A stretch of 64,000 bases of DNA from Aurantiacibacter gangjinensis (GCF_001886695.1 NZ_CP018097.1:186001-250000), one strand, 5' to 3'; counted from the stretch's first letter, positions 26,357-36,151 are shown. The notes: generated from the letters alone by a model not told the origin. Made by a program: numbers and translations.

Positions 26357-26974
26357 ATGAACCGCAAACCCATCTTCGACACGCTGCGCCGCATCCTCGG
26401 CCGCCCGCTCCGGCAGGGCGAGGTCGCGCGGCTGGATGGCGCTCTGGATATTTCGCACCAGGACAGTGCTCCATGTGCTCCAGGTTACGACGAGACGCAC
26501 GACACACCGCGCCGCATCAGCCCGCGCGGGATAGCCCTCATCAAGCAGTTCGAAGGCTGTGCGAAGCTGCGCCGGGACGGGCGCGTGGAGGCCTATCCCG
26601 ACCCCGGGACGGGCGGCGATCCTTGGACCATAGGCTGGGGTGCGACCGGCGTCGGCATCGGCCCCGGCACCGTCTGGACCAGGGATGCCTGTGATGCACG
26701 GCTGGAGGCGGACCTTGAACGCTATGCAGACGATGTGGCACGCGCCCTTGGCGATGCACGCACCAGCCAGGCGCAGTTCGACGCTCTGGTCAGCTTCCAC
26801 TACAATACAGGCGCCATCGCCAAGGCGACGCTCACCCGCAAGCACAGGATAGGAGACTTCGCCGGAGCCGCGCGCGAATTCGACCGCTGGTGCTATGCGG
26901 GCGGGCGCGTAATGCGCGGCCTCGCGCGCCGCCGCACGGCTGAGGCGAAACTCTATCGATCCGCCGATGGGTAA
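26357..26974 (+). CDS. Phage-type lysozyme (GH24 family)
   Basis: Muramidase predicted to cleave peptidoglycan. From ATG 26357 (AGGAAAGG nine bases upstream) the protein has 205 residues. The GH24 core runs from about 54: ISPRGIALIKQFEG with catalytic Glu66, then YPDPGTGGDPWTIGWG and the C-terminal QFDALVSFHYNTG block. A 50-residue N-terminal extension (MNRKPIFDTLRRILGR) has no signal peptide. No holin, spanin or structural phage gene is nearby, so this is a lone or domesticated endolysin. It faces the XRE operators. Confidence 0.9.
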   Translation: MNRKPIFDTLRRILGRPLRQGEVARLDGALDISHQDSAPCAPGYDETHDTPRRISPRGIALIKQFEGCAKLRRDGRVEAYPDPGTGGDPWTIGWGATGVGIGPGTVWTRDACDARLEADLERYADDVARALGDARTSQAQFDALVSFHYNTGAIAKATLTRKHRIGDFAGAAREFDRWCYAGGRVMRGLARRRTAEAKLYRSADG

Positions 26975-27042
26975 ACACAGCTTAACCTACGTTAGGAACC
27001 ACGTTGGTCGCCGCGCCGTTGGAGGGCTAAAGGAAGGTTCGA

Positions 27043-28062
27043 ATGAAACTGTTACTGACAAGCATCTCCGCTGCCGCGCTGCTGGCCGCGCCCGTGCTGG
27101 CGCAGGGCAATGGAAACGGCAATCGCGGCAATGATCGCGCTGCGCAACAGGACAATCGCGGCAATGGCAATGCCAATCGCGGCAATCGCGGCGGCGGCCA
27201 GGAAGCGCGCGGCAACCGTGGTGGCGGCAACGGAAACGCCAATCGCGGCAATCGTGGAGGGCCGCCCGAAGTCCGCGGCAATGGCAATCGCGGCGGTCCG
27301 CCCCAGGCCCGTGGAAACGACCGTGGCGGTCCGCCTGTGGCGCGCGGCAATGGCAATCGCGGCAACGACAACGCGTTTCGAGGCAACGGAAACGGCAATC
27401 GCGGCGGCGGCAATGACCGTATCGGCATCCGCTATGACGACGGACCGGTCCTGGACTTCCGCCGCGATACGCGCCGCATTGCAGACGGCTGCCCTCCGGG
27501 CCTTGCGCGCAAATACAATGGCTGTCGCCCGCCCGGCCTCGCCCGCCAGCAGGACCGTGACAGCTACCGTCGTTATGCGCCGGACTGGTGGGGCTATGGC
27601 GACGCATTCGGCGACCGCCGCGGCTCCTACTTCTACGATGACGGCTTCCTGCTGCGCCTCGGCGATGGCGGACGCATTTCCGGCTTTATACCGCTGCTCG
27701 GCGGCGCGCTCAGCATCGGCAATGCATGGCCCGACGACTATCGCTATGCCCGCGTGCCGGCCTATTACGAGAGCTATTACGGCCTCGGTCCGGCAGACCG
27801 CTACCGCTATGCCGACGATGTAATCTATCGCATGGATCCGGAGACCGCCGCGATCACCGGCATTGCAGCGCTGCTGACGGGCAACGATTTCACCGTGGGC
27901 CAGCGCATGCCGCGCGGCTACGATGTCTACAACGTGCCCTACAGCTATCGCGACCGGTATTACGACCGCCCCGATGCCATGTATCGCTACAACAACGGCT
28001 ATGTTTACGAGATCGACCCCGAGACGATGCTCGTCGCCTCCGCCATCGAATTGCTGATGTGA
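27043..28062 (+). CDS. Exported Gly/Asn/Arg-rich repeat protein
   Basis: Function unknown; 339 residues. A signal peptide ends at VLAQ (about residue 21). Residues 22-130 are a low-complexity region of GNGNRGN, NRGG and RGGPP(E/Q/V)(A/V)RGN repeats, visible in DNA as tandem GGCAATCGCGGCAA-like units. After that comes a Tyr/Asp-rich domain with two related blocks, YRMDPETAAITGIAALL and YEIDPETMLVASAIELL, which resemble RcnB-like exported proteins of sphingomonads. The basic, flexible region could bind acidic polymers or nucleic acid. It is followed eight bases later by a fasciclin lipoprotein gene. Confidence 0.75.
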   Translation: MKLLLTSISAAALLAAPVLAQGNGNGNRGNDRAAQQDNRGNGNANRGNRGGGQEARGNRGGGNGNANRGNRGGPPEVRGNGNRGGPPQARGNDRGGPPVARGNGNRGNDNAFRGNGNGNRGGGNDRIGIRYDDGPVLDFRRDTRRIADGCPPGLARKYNGCRPPGLARQQDRDSYRRYAPDWWGYGDAFGDRRGSYFYDDGFLLRLGDGGRISGFIPLLGGALSIGNAWPDDYRYARVPAYYESYYGLGPADRYRYADDVIYRMDPETAAITGIAALLTGNDFTVGQRMPRGYDVYNVPYSYRDRYYDRPDAMYRYNNGYVYEIDPETMLVASAIELLM

Positions 28063-28070
28063 GGGAGGGC

Positions 28071-28625
28071 ATGATGACCAAGGCCTTCAAGGCCATTCTG
28101 GCACCCGCCGCGCTCATCGGCATGGCAGCTTGCAGCCCTTCGGGCGAAAGCGAGGAGATCGCTGTCGAGGATACCAGCAATGAGACGCTGGCGACGCTCA
28201 TCGGCGGGGCAAGCGACCTTTCGACCGCGTCCTCCATCCTGTCCGATGCGGGCTTGCAAAGCCTGTTCGACGGCAGCACACCATATAGTCTGTTCGCGCC
28301 GAATGACGCCGCCTTTGCTGCGGCAGACCTCTCGCTGGGCAATGCAGAGGATCGTGCAATTCGCGTGGCCGTGCTGCGCGAGCACATCGTGCCCGGCTAC
28401 CTCACCGTCGAGGATATCGTGACAGCTATCGAAAGCGGCGGGGGATCGGTGGAAATGCAGACCATGGGCTCCAACACGCTTACCTTCAGCGGGGACGCGG
28501 ACAAGCTTGTGGTCCGCTCTTCAGACGGCGCCGAAGCGACCCTTGCCAGCCCCGCTATGACCGGTGCCAACGGCACGGTGTTCCCTATCGACGGGGTGCT
28601 CAAAAGCCTCGACGCGCCGGGTTAG
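28071..28625 (+). CDS. Fasciclin-domain lipoprotein
   Basis: Exported lipoprotein of 184 residues: lipobox GMAAC near residue 21, then one fasciclin (FAS1) domain. The H1 and H2 motifs are visible as YSLFAPNDAAFAA and TVFPIDGVL. FAS1 domains mediate adhesion or surface binding. ATG 28071 (MMTK) has GAGGGAGG upstream; ATG 28074 is equivalent. It follows the Gly/Asn-rich protein gene with an eight-base gap, so the two exported proteins are probably co-expressed. Confidence 0.88.
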   Translation: MMTKAFKAILAPAALIGMAACSPSGESEEIAVEDTSNETLATLIGGASDLSTASSILSDAGLQSLFDGSTPYSLFAPNDAAFAAADLSLGNAEDRAIRVAVLREHIVPGYLTVEDIVTAIESGGGSVEMQTMGSNTLTFSGDADKLVVRSSDGAEATLASPAMTGANGTVFPIDGVLKSLDAPG

Positions 28626-28650
28626 GGTTCCACGCTTAAGCAGACACGGA

Positions 28651-28680
28651 GGGCGGTTTCTTCGGGGGCCGCCCTTCTTG
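28651..28680 (+). terminator. Terminator between the fasciclin gene and tamB
   Basis: GGGCGG (28651-28656) pairs with CCGCCC (28669-28674) around a T/G-rich loop, followed by TTCTT. It lies between convergent genes. Confidence 0.6.
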
Positions 28681-28685
28681 CACGG

Positions 28686-31600
28686 TCAATAATCGCGCCG
28701 GTATTCCGCTGCCGCCTGGTGCCTGCCGATCGTGCTCACCGTCGCCAGCAGGTTGAGCCAGCTTGTCACGCGGAACTCGGCATTGGTGGCATTGTAGCCT
28801 GCGCCATCGGTGATGATCTCGACATAGAAGCGGCGGCCGAAATTCTTGCCCAATGCCACCGCCGTGCCGCGGTCCAGCGCGGGATCGGACGGCACGATCC
28901 GCAGCCGGTCGAGGCCCACGGCATCGCGCAGCTGGTTGATCGGGCCGGATCCGCCGCCACCGCGCAGGCTGGCAACGGCCGCGCCCAGTTGCAGCGCGTC
29001 GGTGGCCGACAGGTCGGTGATGGAGCCGCCGAACAGCAGCCGCGCAAGCAGCTCCTCTTCCGGCAGCGCGGGCGTGCTGGAGAAGGCCACATCCGGCTGG
29101 CTGGCATTGCCGCGAACCGTCACCTGAACCTGCAGGTTATTGACTTCGGTTTCGGCCAGCAGGTCGATGCGCGGATCGATCGGCACATTGCGATCGAAAT
29201 CGATCTCGCCGCGTGTAATCTCGAACCGCGTGCCGGCGAAGGAGTAAAAGCCCTGTCGTGGCACGATGGACACGCTGCCGCCAAGGCGGGGATCATCTGT
29301 GGTGCCGCGGATCAACAGGTTCTCGGTGCGCCATTCGCTGTCGAGACCCAGCCCGTCCACCTCGATCCCGCCCGGCGCACGCACATCGATGAGGAAGCGC
29401 CATGGCGCGGTATCGACGAATGTGGGGCGCGCATCGGCGGGCAGGTTGATTTCGGTGACCGGGATGCTGGGCAATTCGGCGATCGCTTCTGCCGCGCCGA
29501 GCTGCCAGCGTGCACTCGTGGCGGTAAGGCGACCGGCGATGGTTCCGCCCACGCCGTTGGAAACGATGCGCATCGGGCCGGTAATGGTAGCGCCCATGTT
29601 TTCCAGGTCGAGAATTTCGGCATCGCGCGCCGCAATCCGCAAGTCGATCTGCGGCCCGCGCGCTGCGGAGATGTTCGACAGGTCGATAAAGCCGCTGCCC
29701 GACACGCGGCCGCCATTGGGCGCATTGCCGGCAAAGCTGGTGATGGCGAGGCGCGAGCCGGTGAAGGTGCCGCGCGCGCTCATGCCGGTGATGTCGCTGC
29801 CCGTCAGCGCGCTGCGTACCCGCAGATTGTCGCCCGAAAGCGACCCGCGCACGCGTGGCTCGCCAAGACTGCCGCGCATATTGGCGGCGACCGCGATATC
29901 CCCGGTGATGTCCATCAGGTCTATCGCGGCAAGGCGCCACAGCGAGGCGGCAGAGCCCACATAGCGGAACTGGCCGAATAGCTCGCCAGCATAGAGCCTG
30001 TCCGTCAGCGCGCCCGATTGCGGCAGGCCGCTTATGCGCGCTTGCAGGCGTCCATCATTGCCTGCGCTGTCGCGCAGCACGGCGCGGGTCTGCAGCAGCG
30101 TTTCGGAAAGGTCCGCCACCAATGCGATATCGAGCGGCGAGGACGTGACCAGCAGGCTGGAGCGGGTAAGATCGTCGATCGAAACGCGCGCCTGCCCGAC
30201 CGGCAATCCATTCGCGCCGGTTGAGATGTCCACGACGCCTGAAATCGAGCCGTTCAGCGCAAGATCGCCCATGGCCACGCCGAGGATAGAGAGCGGCATG
30301 TCGTCCATCGCGAAGCGGCCCTGCATCGGCTCCGCCCCGCCGAAGCGGCCGCTGGCGATGATGAAGCCGTCGCCATAGGACAGCTGGCTGCGCTGCAATT
30401 CCCAGCCGCCATCGGCCGTGCGCGACAGCACGGCGCGGCGCGGCATGGAAATGTCTTCTCCTTCGTAGCTGCCATCGACTGCGACGGCGAACTCGTCGGG
30501 CGTCATCTGCCCATTCACCAGCAGCTCGAACCGGGTGCCGCGCCGCCCGGCGATGGCGGCATCGAATGTGCCGGTACCATTGGTGATCTCGGCCTGCGCG
30601 GCGAGGCGACCGATAAAGATGCCGCCATAGGTCAGCCCCTGGATGTTCGCGCGCCCCTCGATCGTCGTGTTGCCCTCGGCGATGAGGCCGCTGGCATCCA
30701 CCGTGCCGCGATTGATGGAGAGCGGCGTTGGCCCATCGAACACGGCATTGCGCGCTTCCAGGTCGATATCGAAGCCCTGCCCGCCATCGCGCAGGCCCAG
30801 AGCAATCGTCCCGTCCAGCCCGCCGCCCGTAATGTCGAGATCGCCCGCCACACCGCCTTCGACCAGCTCCAGCGTGCCAGCAACGGTGCTTTGCGCAACA
30901 TCGAGGCGGCGGATGCGGATGGCAGTGTCGCCATTATCGGCGATGGTCAGTTCCAAATCGCCATCGAAGGCGCCCAGCAGCGATCCGCCGCTGGTCTGGA
31001 TATCGAAGCCATTTTCGCTTGGCGCCAGCGACACGCGCACATCGGACAGCCCTGCAGCAGGCAGCGGATCGGCAAAGACCAGTTCCGCGCGCGGCCCGTC
31101 ATCGGCCAGCGTCGCTTCCACGGTAAATTCGCCATATTCGGCATGGCGACCGAAGCCCGCGATGGAGGTTCCGGCATCGGTCACCTGCCCATCGAGCGTT
31201 GCCGTCAAAAGCGGCGCGTTTACGTCGAAATCGTTGAAGCTGAGCGGGATGGAGCCTCCCAGCACCAGCCCGCCATCGAAGCGGATATCGCCGCCTGCAA
31301 GGTTGGCGATGGTGGAATTGGTCACCTCGACCACGCGGCCATCCAGCTCTGCGCGCAAGGCCCAGTCTTGCCCGCCGCCGATGCGGAACTGGATGCGGGC
31401 ATTGGCGTCGACCAGCCCGACATTGTCGAAAGGCAGATCCTGGATATTCACCGGGCCGTTGACCCGCGTCAGCCCGCTTTCCAGATCGGCATTGAGGCCC
31501 AGCCGCCCGGTCAGGCCGGGAAAGCGCACATCCAAGTTGTCGGACAGGATCGAGCCACCCGCATAGACCAGCGTGCCGCCGATATTGCCGTTATTGAGGC

Positions 31601-32912
31601 GCGGATCGAACAGCTCGTTGCCGCTCACGATTCTGCCGATCTCTGCGTCCAGCGGGATCACGGCTCGGGTGCCGTCGAACGTGAGCACGCCGCCCTGCCG
31701 CACGTCGGAAACCACGATGTCGCCAGCCACGATCTGGTGCACAGTGAGCTGATGCGGCATGGTAATGTCGGTGAAGGCACCATCCAGCGTGCCTTCCAGC
31801 CGCGCGCCATTGAGCGCAACGTCGGGCGAGAACAGCGCAGGGTCGAGCAGGTCTGCCGCAAAGACGAGATTGTCGAAGCGGTTGTTGGCAAGATCGATGC
31901 CGCCCGATCCATCCAGATCGACGCCGCGACCGTTCAGCATGAAATCGCCGCGCAGCACGCTGTCCACCAGTGTGCCCGACGCGCTGATTTCCACCATGCT
32001 GCCGAGTGCGCGCTGGGGCAAGCCTTCGAGCCATGCCGAAGGATCGGCGCGGCCCACCAGGCGATACTGGCCGCTTTCGTTGAACAGCTCCAGGTCGGCC
32101 AGCTCGCCGCCATTCTCGCCGCCCTGCACCGCGATCATCTCGCCGCGCCAGCTTTCCCAGCTGCCCTCGCCATCGATGCTGATGCCGATATCGTTTTCGG
32201 ATCCGACCATGGTGGCGAGGAAGCCACCCGCCGGAGCCTGCCAGGTCAGGTCGATATCGAAGACATCGCCATCAGGCTGTGCATCCACCAGCATGGCAAA
32301 AGCATCGCCGCCGCCGAATGCACCATCGGCATCGAGGTATACGCGCCCGTTGCGAATGTCGGCCTCGGCAGCGAAGTCGATGACCCGCTCCTCGCCAAGC
32401 AGACCCTCCGCCACGGTCAGGTCGTCGATCACGAAGCGATCCACCCGGATGTCGAAATCTGGCAGGATCGGCGCGTCCGGATCGCCGGGCAGCAATTCGG
32501 GCACGGCGTAGAAGGTGCCGCCTGTCAGCACTAGGTGGCGTACGTCCAGCCCGCTGGTAAACCAGCGATGCGGACGCCAATTCAGGTCGACTGTGGGAAT
32601 TTCGAGGAAAAGCGTGTCGTTCGCGTCGTAAAGCTTCACGTCGGAAAGCGTGCTGCTCCACAGCACCGAGCCGTCGATCTCGCCTACCTCCACGCGAAGC
32701 CCCGATGCGGGCGCGACCTTGGCAATCTGATCGACGATAAATTGGCGGCCGGGCGGCGTGTGGAGGAAAGCGATGACCAGCAGGACCAGCACGAGTATCG
32801 CGGTGACGATACCCAGCACCCAGCGCAGCACGCGTTTGGGCGCGGATGTCCGCTTCTTCTTCGTGGCCGGAGCCTGGTCCGCAGCCTCATCCACTGTGTC
32901 CGCCTCGGCCAT
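28686..32912 (-). CDS. tamB: Translocation and assembly module inner-membrane protein TamB
   Basis: Very long periplasm-spanning protein (1408 residues) anchored by one N-terminal helix (about 30-50, after the basic KKKRTSAPKR), working with TamA in outer-membrane protein assembly and envelope lipid homeostasis. The body is a monotonous beta-rich repeat of AsmA/DUF490 type, and the conserved TamB C-terminal domain ends with a segment rich in LRGGGGSGPINQLRDAVGLDRLRI-type features (GPINQLRDAVGLDRLRI). ATG 32912 shares its A with the tamA stop (TGATG). The gene order tamA-tamB is the standard one. Confidence 0.93.
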   Translation of the reverse strand: MAEADTVDEAADQAPATKKKRTSAPKRVLRWVLGIVTAILVLVLLVIAFLHTPPGRQFIVDQIAKVAPASGLRVEVGEIDGSVLWSSTLSDVKLYDANDTLFLEIPTVDLNWRPHRWFTSGLDVRHLVLTGGTFYAVPELLPGDPDAPILPDFDIRVDRFVIDDLTVAEGLLGEERVIDFAAEADIRNGRVYLDADGAFGGGDAFAMLVDAQPDGDVFDIDLTWQAPAGGFLATMVGSENDIGISIDGEGSWESWRGEMIAVQGGENGGELADLELFNESGQYRLVGRADPSAWLEGLPQRALGSMVEISASGTLVDSVLRGDFMLNGRGVDLDGSGGIDLANNRFDNLVFAADLLDPALFSPDVALNGARLEGTLDGAFTDITMPHQLTVHQIVAGDIVVSDVRQGGVLTFDGTRAVIPLDAEIGRIVSGNELFDPRLNNGNIGGTLVYAGGSILSDNLDVRFPGLTGRLGLNADLESGLTRVNGPVNIQDLPFDNVGLVDANARIQFRIGGGQDWALRAELDGRVVEVTNSTIANLAGGDIRFDGGLVLGGSIPLSFNDFDVNAPLLTATLDGQVTDAGTSIAGFGRHAEYGEFTVEATLADDGPRAELVFADPLPAAGLSDVRVSLAPSENGFDIQTSGGSLLGAFDGDLELTIADNGDTAIRIRRLDVAQSTVAGTLELVEGGVAGDLDITGGGLDGTIALGLRDGGQGFDIDLEARNAVFDGPTPLSINRGTVDASGLIAEGNTTIEGRANIQGLTYGGIFIGRLAAQAEITNGTGTFDAAIAGRRGTRFELLVNGQMTPDEFAVAVDGSYEGEDISMPRRAVLSRTADGGWELQRSQLSYGDGFIIASGRFGGAEPMQGRFAMDDMPLSILGVAMGDLALNGSISGVVDISTGANGLPVGQARVSIDDLTRSSLLVTSSPLDIALVADLSETLLQTRAVLRDSAGNDGRLQARISGLPQSGALTDRLYAGELFGQFRYVGSAASLWRLAAIDLMDITGDIAVAANMRGSLGEPRVRGSLSGDNLRVRSALTGSDITGMSARGTFTGSRLAITSFAGNAPNGGRVSGSGFIDLSNISAARGPQIDLRIAARDAEILDLENMGATITGPMRIVSNGVGGTIAGRLTATSARWQLGAAEAIAELPSIPVTEINLPADARPTFVDTAPWRFLIDVRAPGGIEVDGLGLDSEWRTENLLIRGTTDDPRLGGSVSIVPRQGFYSFAGTRFEITRGEIDFDRNVPIDPRIDLLAETEVNNLQVQVTVRGNASQPDVAFSSTPALPEEELLARLLFGGSITDLSATDALQLGAAVASLRGGGGSGPINQLRDAVGLDRLRIVPSDPALDRGTAVALGKNFGRRFYVEIITDGAGYNATNAEFRVTSWLNLLATVSTIGRHQAAAEYRRDY

Positions 32913-35032
32913 CAGAAGGCTTGCCCCAGCGCCACATAAACCGCGACCCAATTATCGTTCGGGCCGGGATTGAGCGGCACGGCAACGTCCAGCCGGAGCG
33001 GCCCGAAGCCGGTATTATAGCGCACACCCACGCCAGCGCCGAACTTGATCGAGCTGAAATCGGGCGTCGGGTCGAGCCCGACCGAACCCGCGTCGATGAA
33101 AGGCACCACGCTGATCGCTCCGTCGAGGAAATTCGTGGGGATGCGCGCTTCTGCGGAAAGCTCCACCACACTGCGCCCGCCAATGGGATCGCCTGTATCG
33201 TTCAGCGGACCGATCTGGCGGAAGCCGTAGCCGCGCACCGATCCGCCACCACCGGCATAGAGCCTGCGCGAGGGCGCAATCGCTTGCAACGGCGCGCCGG
33301 GAATGGTCGCAAGGCGCACGCGCCCGGCCAACACCGGGCCATCCTCGCCTATCTGCTGGTAATAGGACGCATCGACCTGGCTGCGCACATAGAAACTCTG
33401 CACGCCTTCATTATCGCTCGCTTCTGGCGACAAGTTGCCGGACAGGCGCCAGCCCTCGGTGGGGTCAAGCAGGTCGTCCGAGCTGTCGAGCTGGGCGTAA
33501 AGCGGCAGGGCGGCGACGAAATACGTCTCGCGGTCCAGCTCGACTCCGTCGGCATCGCGCTCGCTTTCCTGCGTCGCGAGCACTTCCAGCCCCACGGACC
33601 AGCTGAATTCCTTCTGGAACAACAGCGTACTCACCCGCTCGAACGTGCCGACCAGCGCGACGGTGCGCGCATCGTAGGCATCGTAATCGATCGTGCTGGC
33701 ATAGGCATCTACGGTCAGGATGCGGTCGCGGCCATAGAAATTGTTCTTGCGGAAGGTGATGCCCGCCAGCTGTTCCTGCGTGCCGGCAATGCCGCGCAGG
33801 CGTAGCATGCCTTCGGGCGGGAAGAGATTGCGGTGTTCCCAGCTCGCCTCGATGCGGATGCCTTCTTCGGTGCCGAAGCCGATATTGCCTGCCAGCGTGC
33901 GCGGCGGCGCTTCGGTCAGTTCGGCGCGGATATCGACGACGCCCGGTTCGTCGCCCTGCGGTTCTTCCACGACGACGGGCGTCAGCTCGACCGAACCGAC
34001 AAGGCCGGTGGCGAGGATTGCGCGGCGCAGGTCGAACTCGTCGCTGCGCTGGTAGATATCGCCTTCGTCCCAGCGGGCGATACGCGAGAGGTGGCGGCTG
34101 GAGAGGAAATCCTCGCTATCGGACACGACCCCACGGAAGACATACTGCCCGCCCGGCTCGACCGGCATGGAAATGTCGCCCTCGTCGCGTTCGTGGTCGA
34201 CCAGCAGGCTGGGCGGCTCGATCGCAGCGAAGGGAAAGCCGCTTTCGCCCAGCGCCTGATCGAGATCGAATTGCTCCTGCTCGATCGTATCCATCGAAAT
34301 AGGATCGCCGGGATAAATCTCGTAAGCCGAACGTAGCGCCTCAAAATCGTCGCCGGTCGCAGCCAGGTTGCCAAGATCGATGGCGCCGACCGTATAGCGC
34401 ACTCCGGGCAGGATATCGAAGCGCACGGCGGGCCGCTCCAGATCCGCTTCCACCGTATTGTCCACCTGCCCGACGGTGCGGATCACCTGCGCATCGAAAT
34501 AGCCGTAAACGCGCAGCAGCCGGCCGAGCAGCTCCTCGTCCACCCGCGCCTGCGCTTCCAGGCGGGCAAGGTTGTCGTCGTCCTCATATTGCTCGACGCT
34601 GGAAAGGCTCTCAAACCGCTCGAGGAATTCGTCGCGTTCGGGGAAGAGGGAGGTCTCGGTCGGGAGGACCAGAACCAGCTCGTCCGAAAGACGCTCTTCG
34701 CTGCCTGCCGGGATGCGCGGAATTTCTTCCTCGAACTGGACGAACTCGATCGTCTCGTCATCCGGCTCTACCGGCTCCACATCGGCGATTTCGATATCGT
34801 CGGGCCACGGGATCGTAACGAGCGGCATCTCTGTGAGCGGCGCCGTGGGATCGAGCGTCTGCTGCATTTCCGCATCGGCGGCATCGACCGGCGGCACACC
34901 GTCCGCCGCCCATTCTTCCGGGTTCTCTACCGCGCTGTCGGGAATAAGGTCTTCGAGGCTGGGCGTGTCCTGCTGCGCTTCAGCGTCCTGCGCGAAAGCT
35001 GGCGCGCTGCACAGGGCAAGCGCCGCTGCCAT
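32912..35032 (-). CDS. tamA: Outer-membrane assembly protein TamA (BamA/Omp85 family)
   Basis: Outer-membrane Omp85 protein of 706 residues from ATG 35032. POTRA domains are followed by a C-terminal beta-barrel with GGGGSVRGYGF, the conserved lid-lock-type (V)RG(Y/F) motif, and a terminal aromatic residue (LGQAF). The first about 130 mature residues are unusually acidic and Pro-rich before the first POTRA-like segment (LLGRLLRVYGYFDAQV). The start is uncertain: the ATG leaves a short, uncharged signal, and the preceding in-frame codons back to the bpt stop contain no ATG, GTG or TTG. It sits 34 bases after bpt. Confidence 0.88.
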   Translation of the reverse strand: MAAALALCSAPAFAQDAEAQQDTPSLEDLIPDSAVENPEEWAADGVPPVDAADAEMQQTLDPTAPLTEMPLVTIPWPDDIEIADVEPVEPDDETIEFVQFEEEIPRIPAGSEERLSDELVLVLPTETSLFPERDEFLERFESLSSVEQYEDDDNLARLEAQARVDEELLGRLLRVYGYFDAQVIRTVGQVDNTVEADLERPAVRFDILPGVRYTVGAIDLGNLAATGDDFEALRSAYEIYPGDPISMDTIEQEQFDLDQALGESGFPFAAIEPPSLLVDHERDEGDISMPVEPGGQYVFRGVVSDSEDFLSSRHLSRIARWDEGDIYQRSDEFDLRRAILATGLVGSVELTPVVVEEPQGDEPGVVDIRAELTEAPPRTLAGNIGFGTEEGIRIEASWEHRNLFPPEGMLRLRGIAGTQEQLAGITFRKNNFYGRDRILTVDAYASTIDYDAYDARTVALVGTFERVSTLLFQKEFSWSVGLEVLATQESERDADGVELDRETYFVAALPLYAQLDSSDDLLDPTEGWRLSGNLSPEASDNEGVQSFYVRSQVDASYYQQIGEDGPVLAGRVRLATIPGAPLQAIAPSRRLYAGGGGSVRGYGFRQIGPLNDTGDPIGGRSVVELSAEARIPTNFLDGAISVVPFIDAGSVGLDPTPDFSSIKFGAGVGVRYNTGFGPLRLDVAVPLNPGPNDNWVAVYVALGQAF

Positions 35033-35066
35033 AGCAGTCGCGCTGGAGCGGTAATGGACGCTGATC

Positions 35067-35930
35067 TCAGGCGAGCTTGAATTCGGCCTGCGTGCTGGGC
35101 GCGTTATCCTTGGTGCAACCGTCGGTGGCAGGTCCGCGCAGGCCAGCACCCGAAGCAGCGCTTTCGATAAGCGCGCGCTGCTCCGCATCGCCGAGCCGGC
35201 GCCAGCCTTCGGAGCTGAGCACTTCAAGGGGGCGGAAGCGGACCTTGTATCGCATACGGTCCGATCCCTCGACCCAGTATCCGAGATACACGTAAGGGAG
35301 CCCGGCCTCGGACGCGCGGCGGATGTGGTCAAGAATGACAAAATTTCCAAGCCCGTTGCGATCCTCGATTTCCGGGTCATAGAAGCTGTAAATCATCGAC
35401 AATCCGTCGGCCTGCCTGTCTGTCAGACACGCGGCCACCAACCGTCCAGCCCCTCCATCGGGCATTTGCTCCCTATATTCAATCACAAAGCTGGATACGC
35501 TCGTATGCTCGACCATGTCGGCGTAGTCCACTTCGTCCATGGCAGCCATGCCGCCGCCAGGGTGACGATGTTCGAGGTATTTTTGCAAGAGCACGAATTG
35601 CTCGGCCGTGGCCCAGGGGCGACACTCCGTGACGATCAGGTCCGCATTACGGTTGATCACGCGGCGTTGCGCCTTGCTGGGTGCGAAATCATGCGCCGCC
35701 ACGCGCACCGATACGCAGGCCTTGCAGCCTTCGCAGCTGGGGCGATAGGCGACGGTCTGGCTGCGACGAAAGCCGATGCGACCCAGCGCGTCGTTCAATT
35801 GTTCGGAATGCGGTCCCTTCAGTTCGGTGAAGACCTTCCGCTCCGTCTTGCCCGGCAAATAGGGGCACGGCGCGGGGCTCGTCACGAAAAAGCGCGGGAA
35901 GCGAACCGGGGCAGTCACGTTGCGGGCCAT
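35067..35930 (-). CDS. bpt: Aspartate/glutamate leucyltransferase Bpt
   Basis: Aminoacyl-tRNA-protein transferase that adds leucine to proteins with N-terminal Asp or Glu, creating N-degrons. The 287 residues show the N-terminal [16 protein letters not shown] and the paired-cysteine block [13 protein letters not shown], then the C-terminal acyltransferase-like fold with [21 protein letters not shown] and [17 protein letters not shown]. Upstream is a 221-base gap; downstream is tamA on the same strand. In the arginyltransferase-like eukaryotic ATE1 family only parts match, supporting the bacterial Bpt assignment. Confidence 0.94.
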   Translation of the reverse strand: MARNVTAPVRFPRFFVTSPAPCPYLPGKTERKVFTELKGPHSEQLNDALGRIGFRRSQTVAYRPSCEGCKACVSVRVAAHDFAPSKAQRRVINRNADLIVTECRPWATAEQFVLLQKYLEHRHPGGGMAAMDEVDYADMVEHTSVSSFVIEYREQMPDGGAGRLVAACLTDRQADGLSMIYSFYDPEIEDRNGLGNFVILDHIRRASEAGLPYVYLGYWVEGSDRMRYKVRFRPLEVLSSEGWRRLGDAEQRALIESAASGAGLRGPATDGCTKDNAPSTQAEFKLA

Positions 35931-36151
35931 TCCTTTGCGTTGTCGTTTTGCATTTTGGCGTCTGACGAGATGCGCGAGACAACTTCTCCCGCATCGATAC
36001 CCACGCTTGAATCACGCGGAGTCGCTCTTGTGAATCATGTTAACCATGAAAATCGCATTTTGCGGAGAAAATTTCCACAGGCTGGCGAGTTGCACCGACG
36101 GACGGCCCGTAACAGGCCAGTTTCGCTGGGAAGCGCAAAACGCTTCGCGCG

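Noticed and set aside
26357-26974. Prophage at the lysozyme gene
   Set aside because: No integrase, capsid, tail, holin or attachment site was seen within 10 kb on either side.
27110-27420. CRISPR-like tandem units
   Set aside because: The periodic DNA encodes GN/NRGG repeats in one reading frame; there are no constant repeats with unique spacers.
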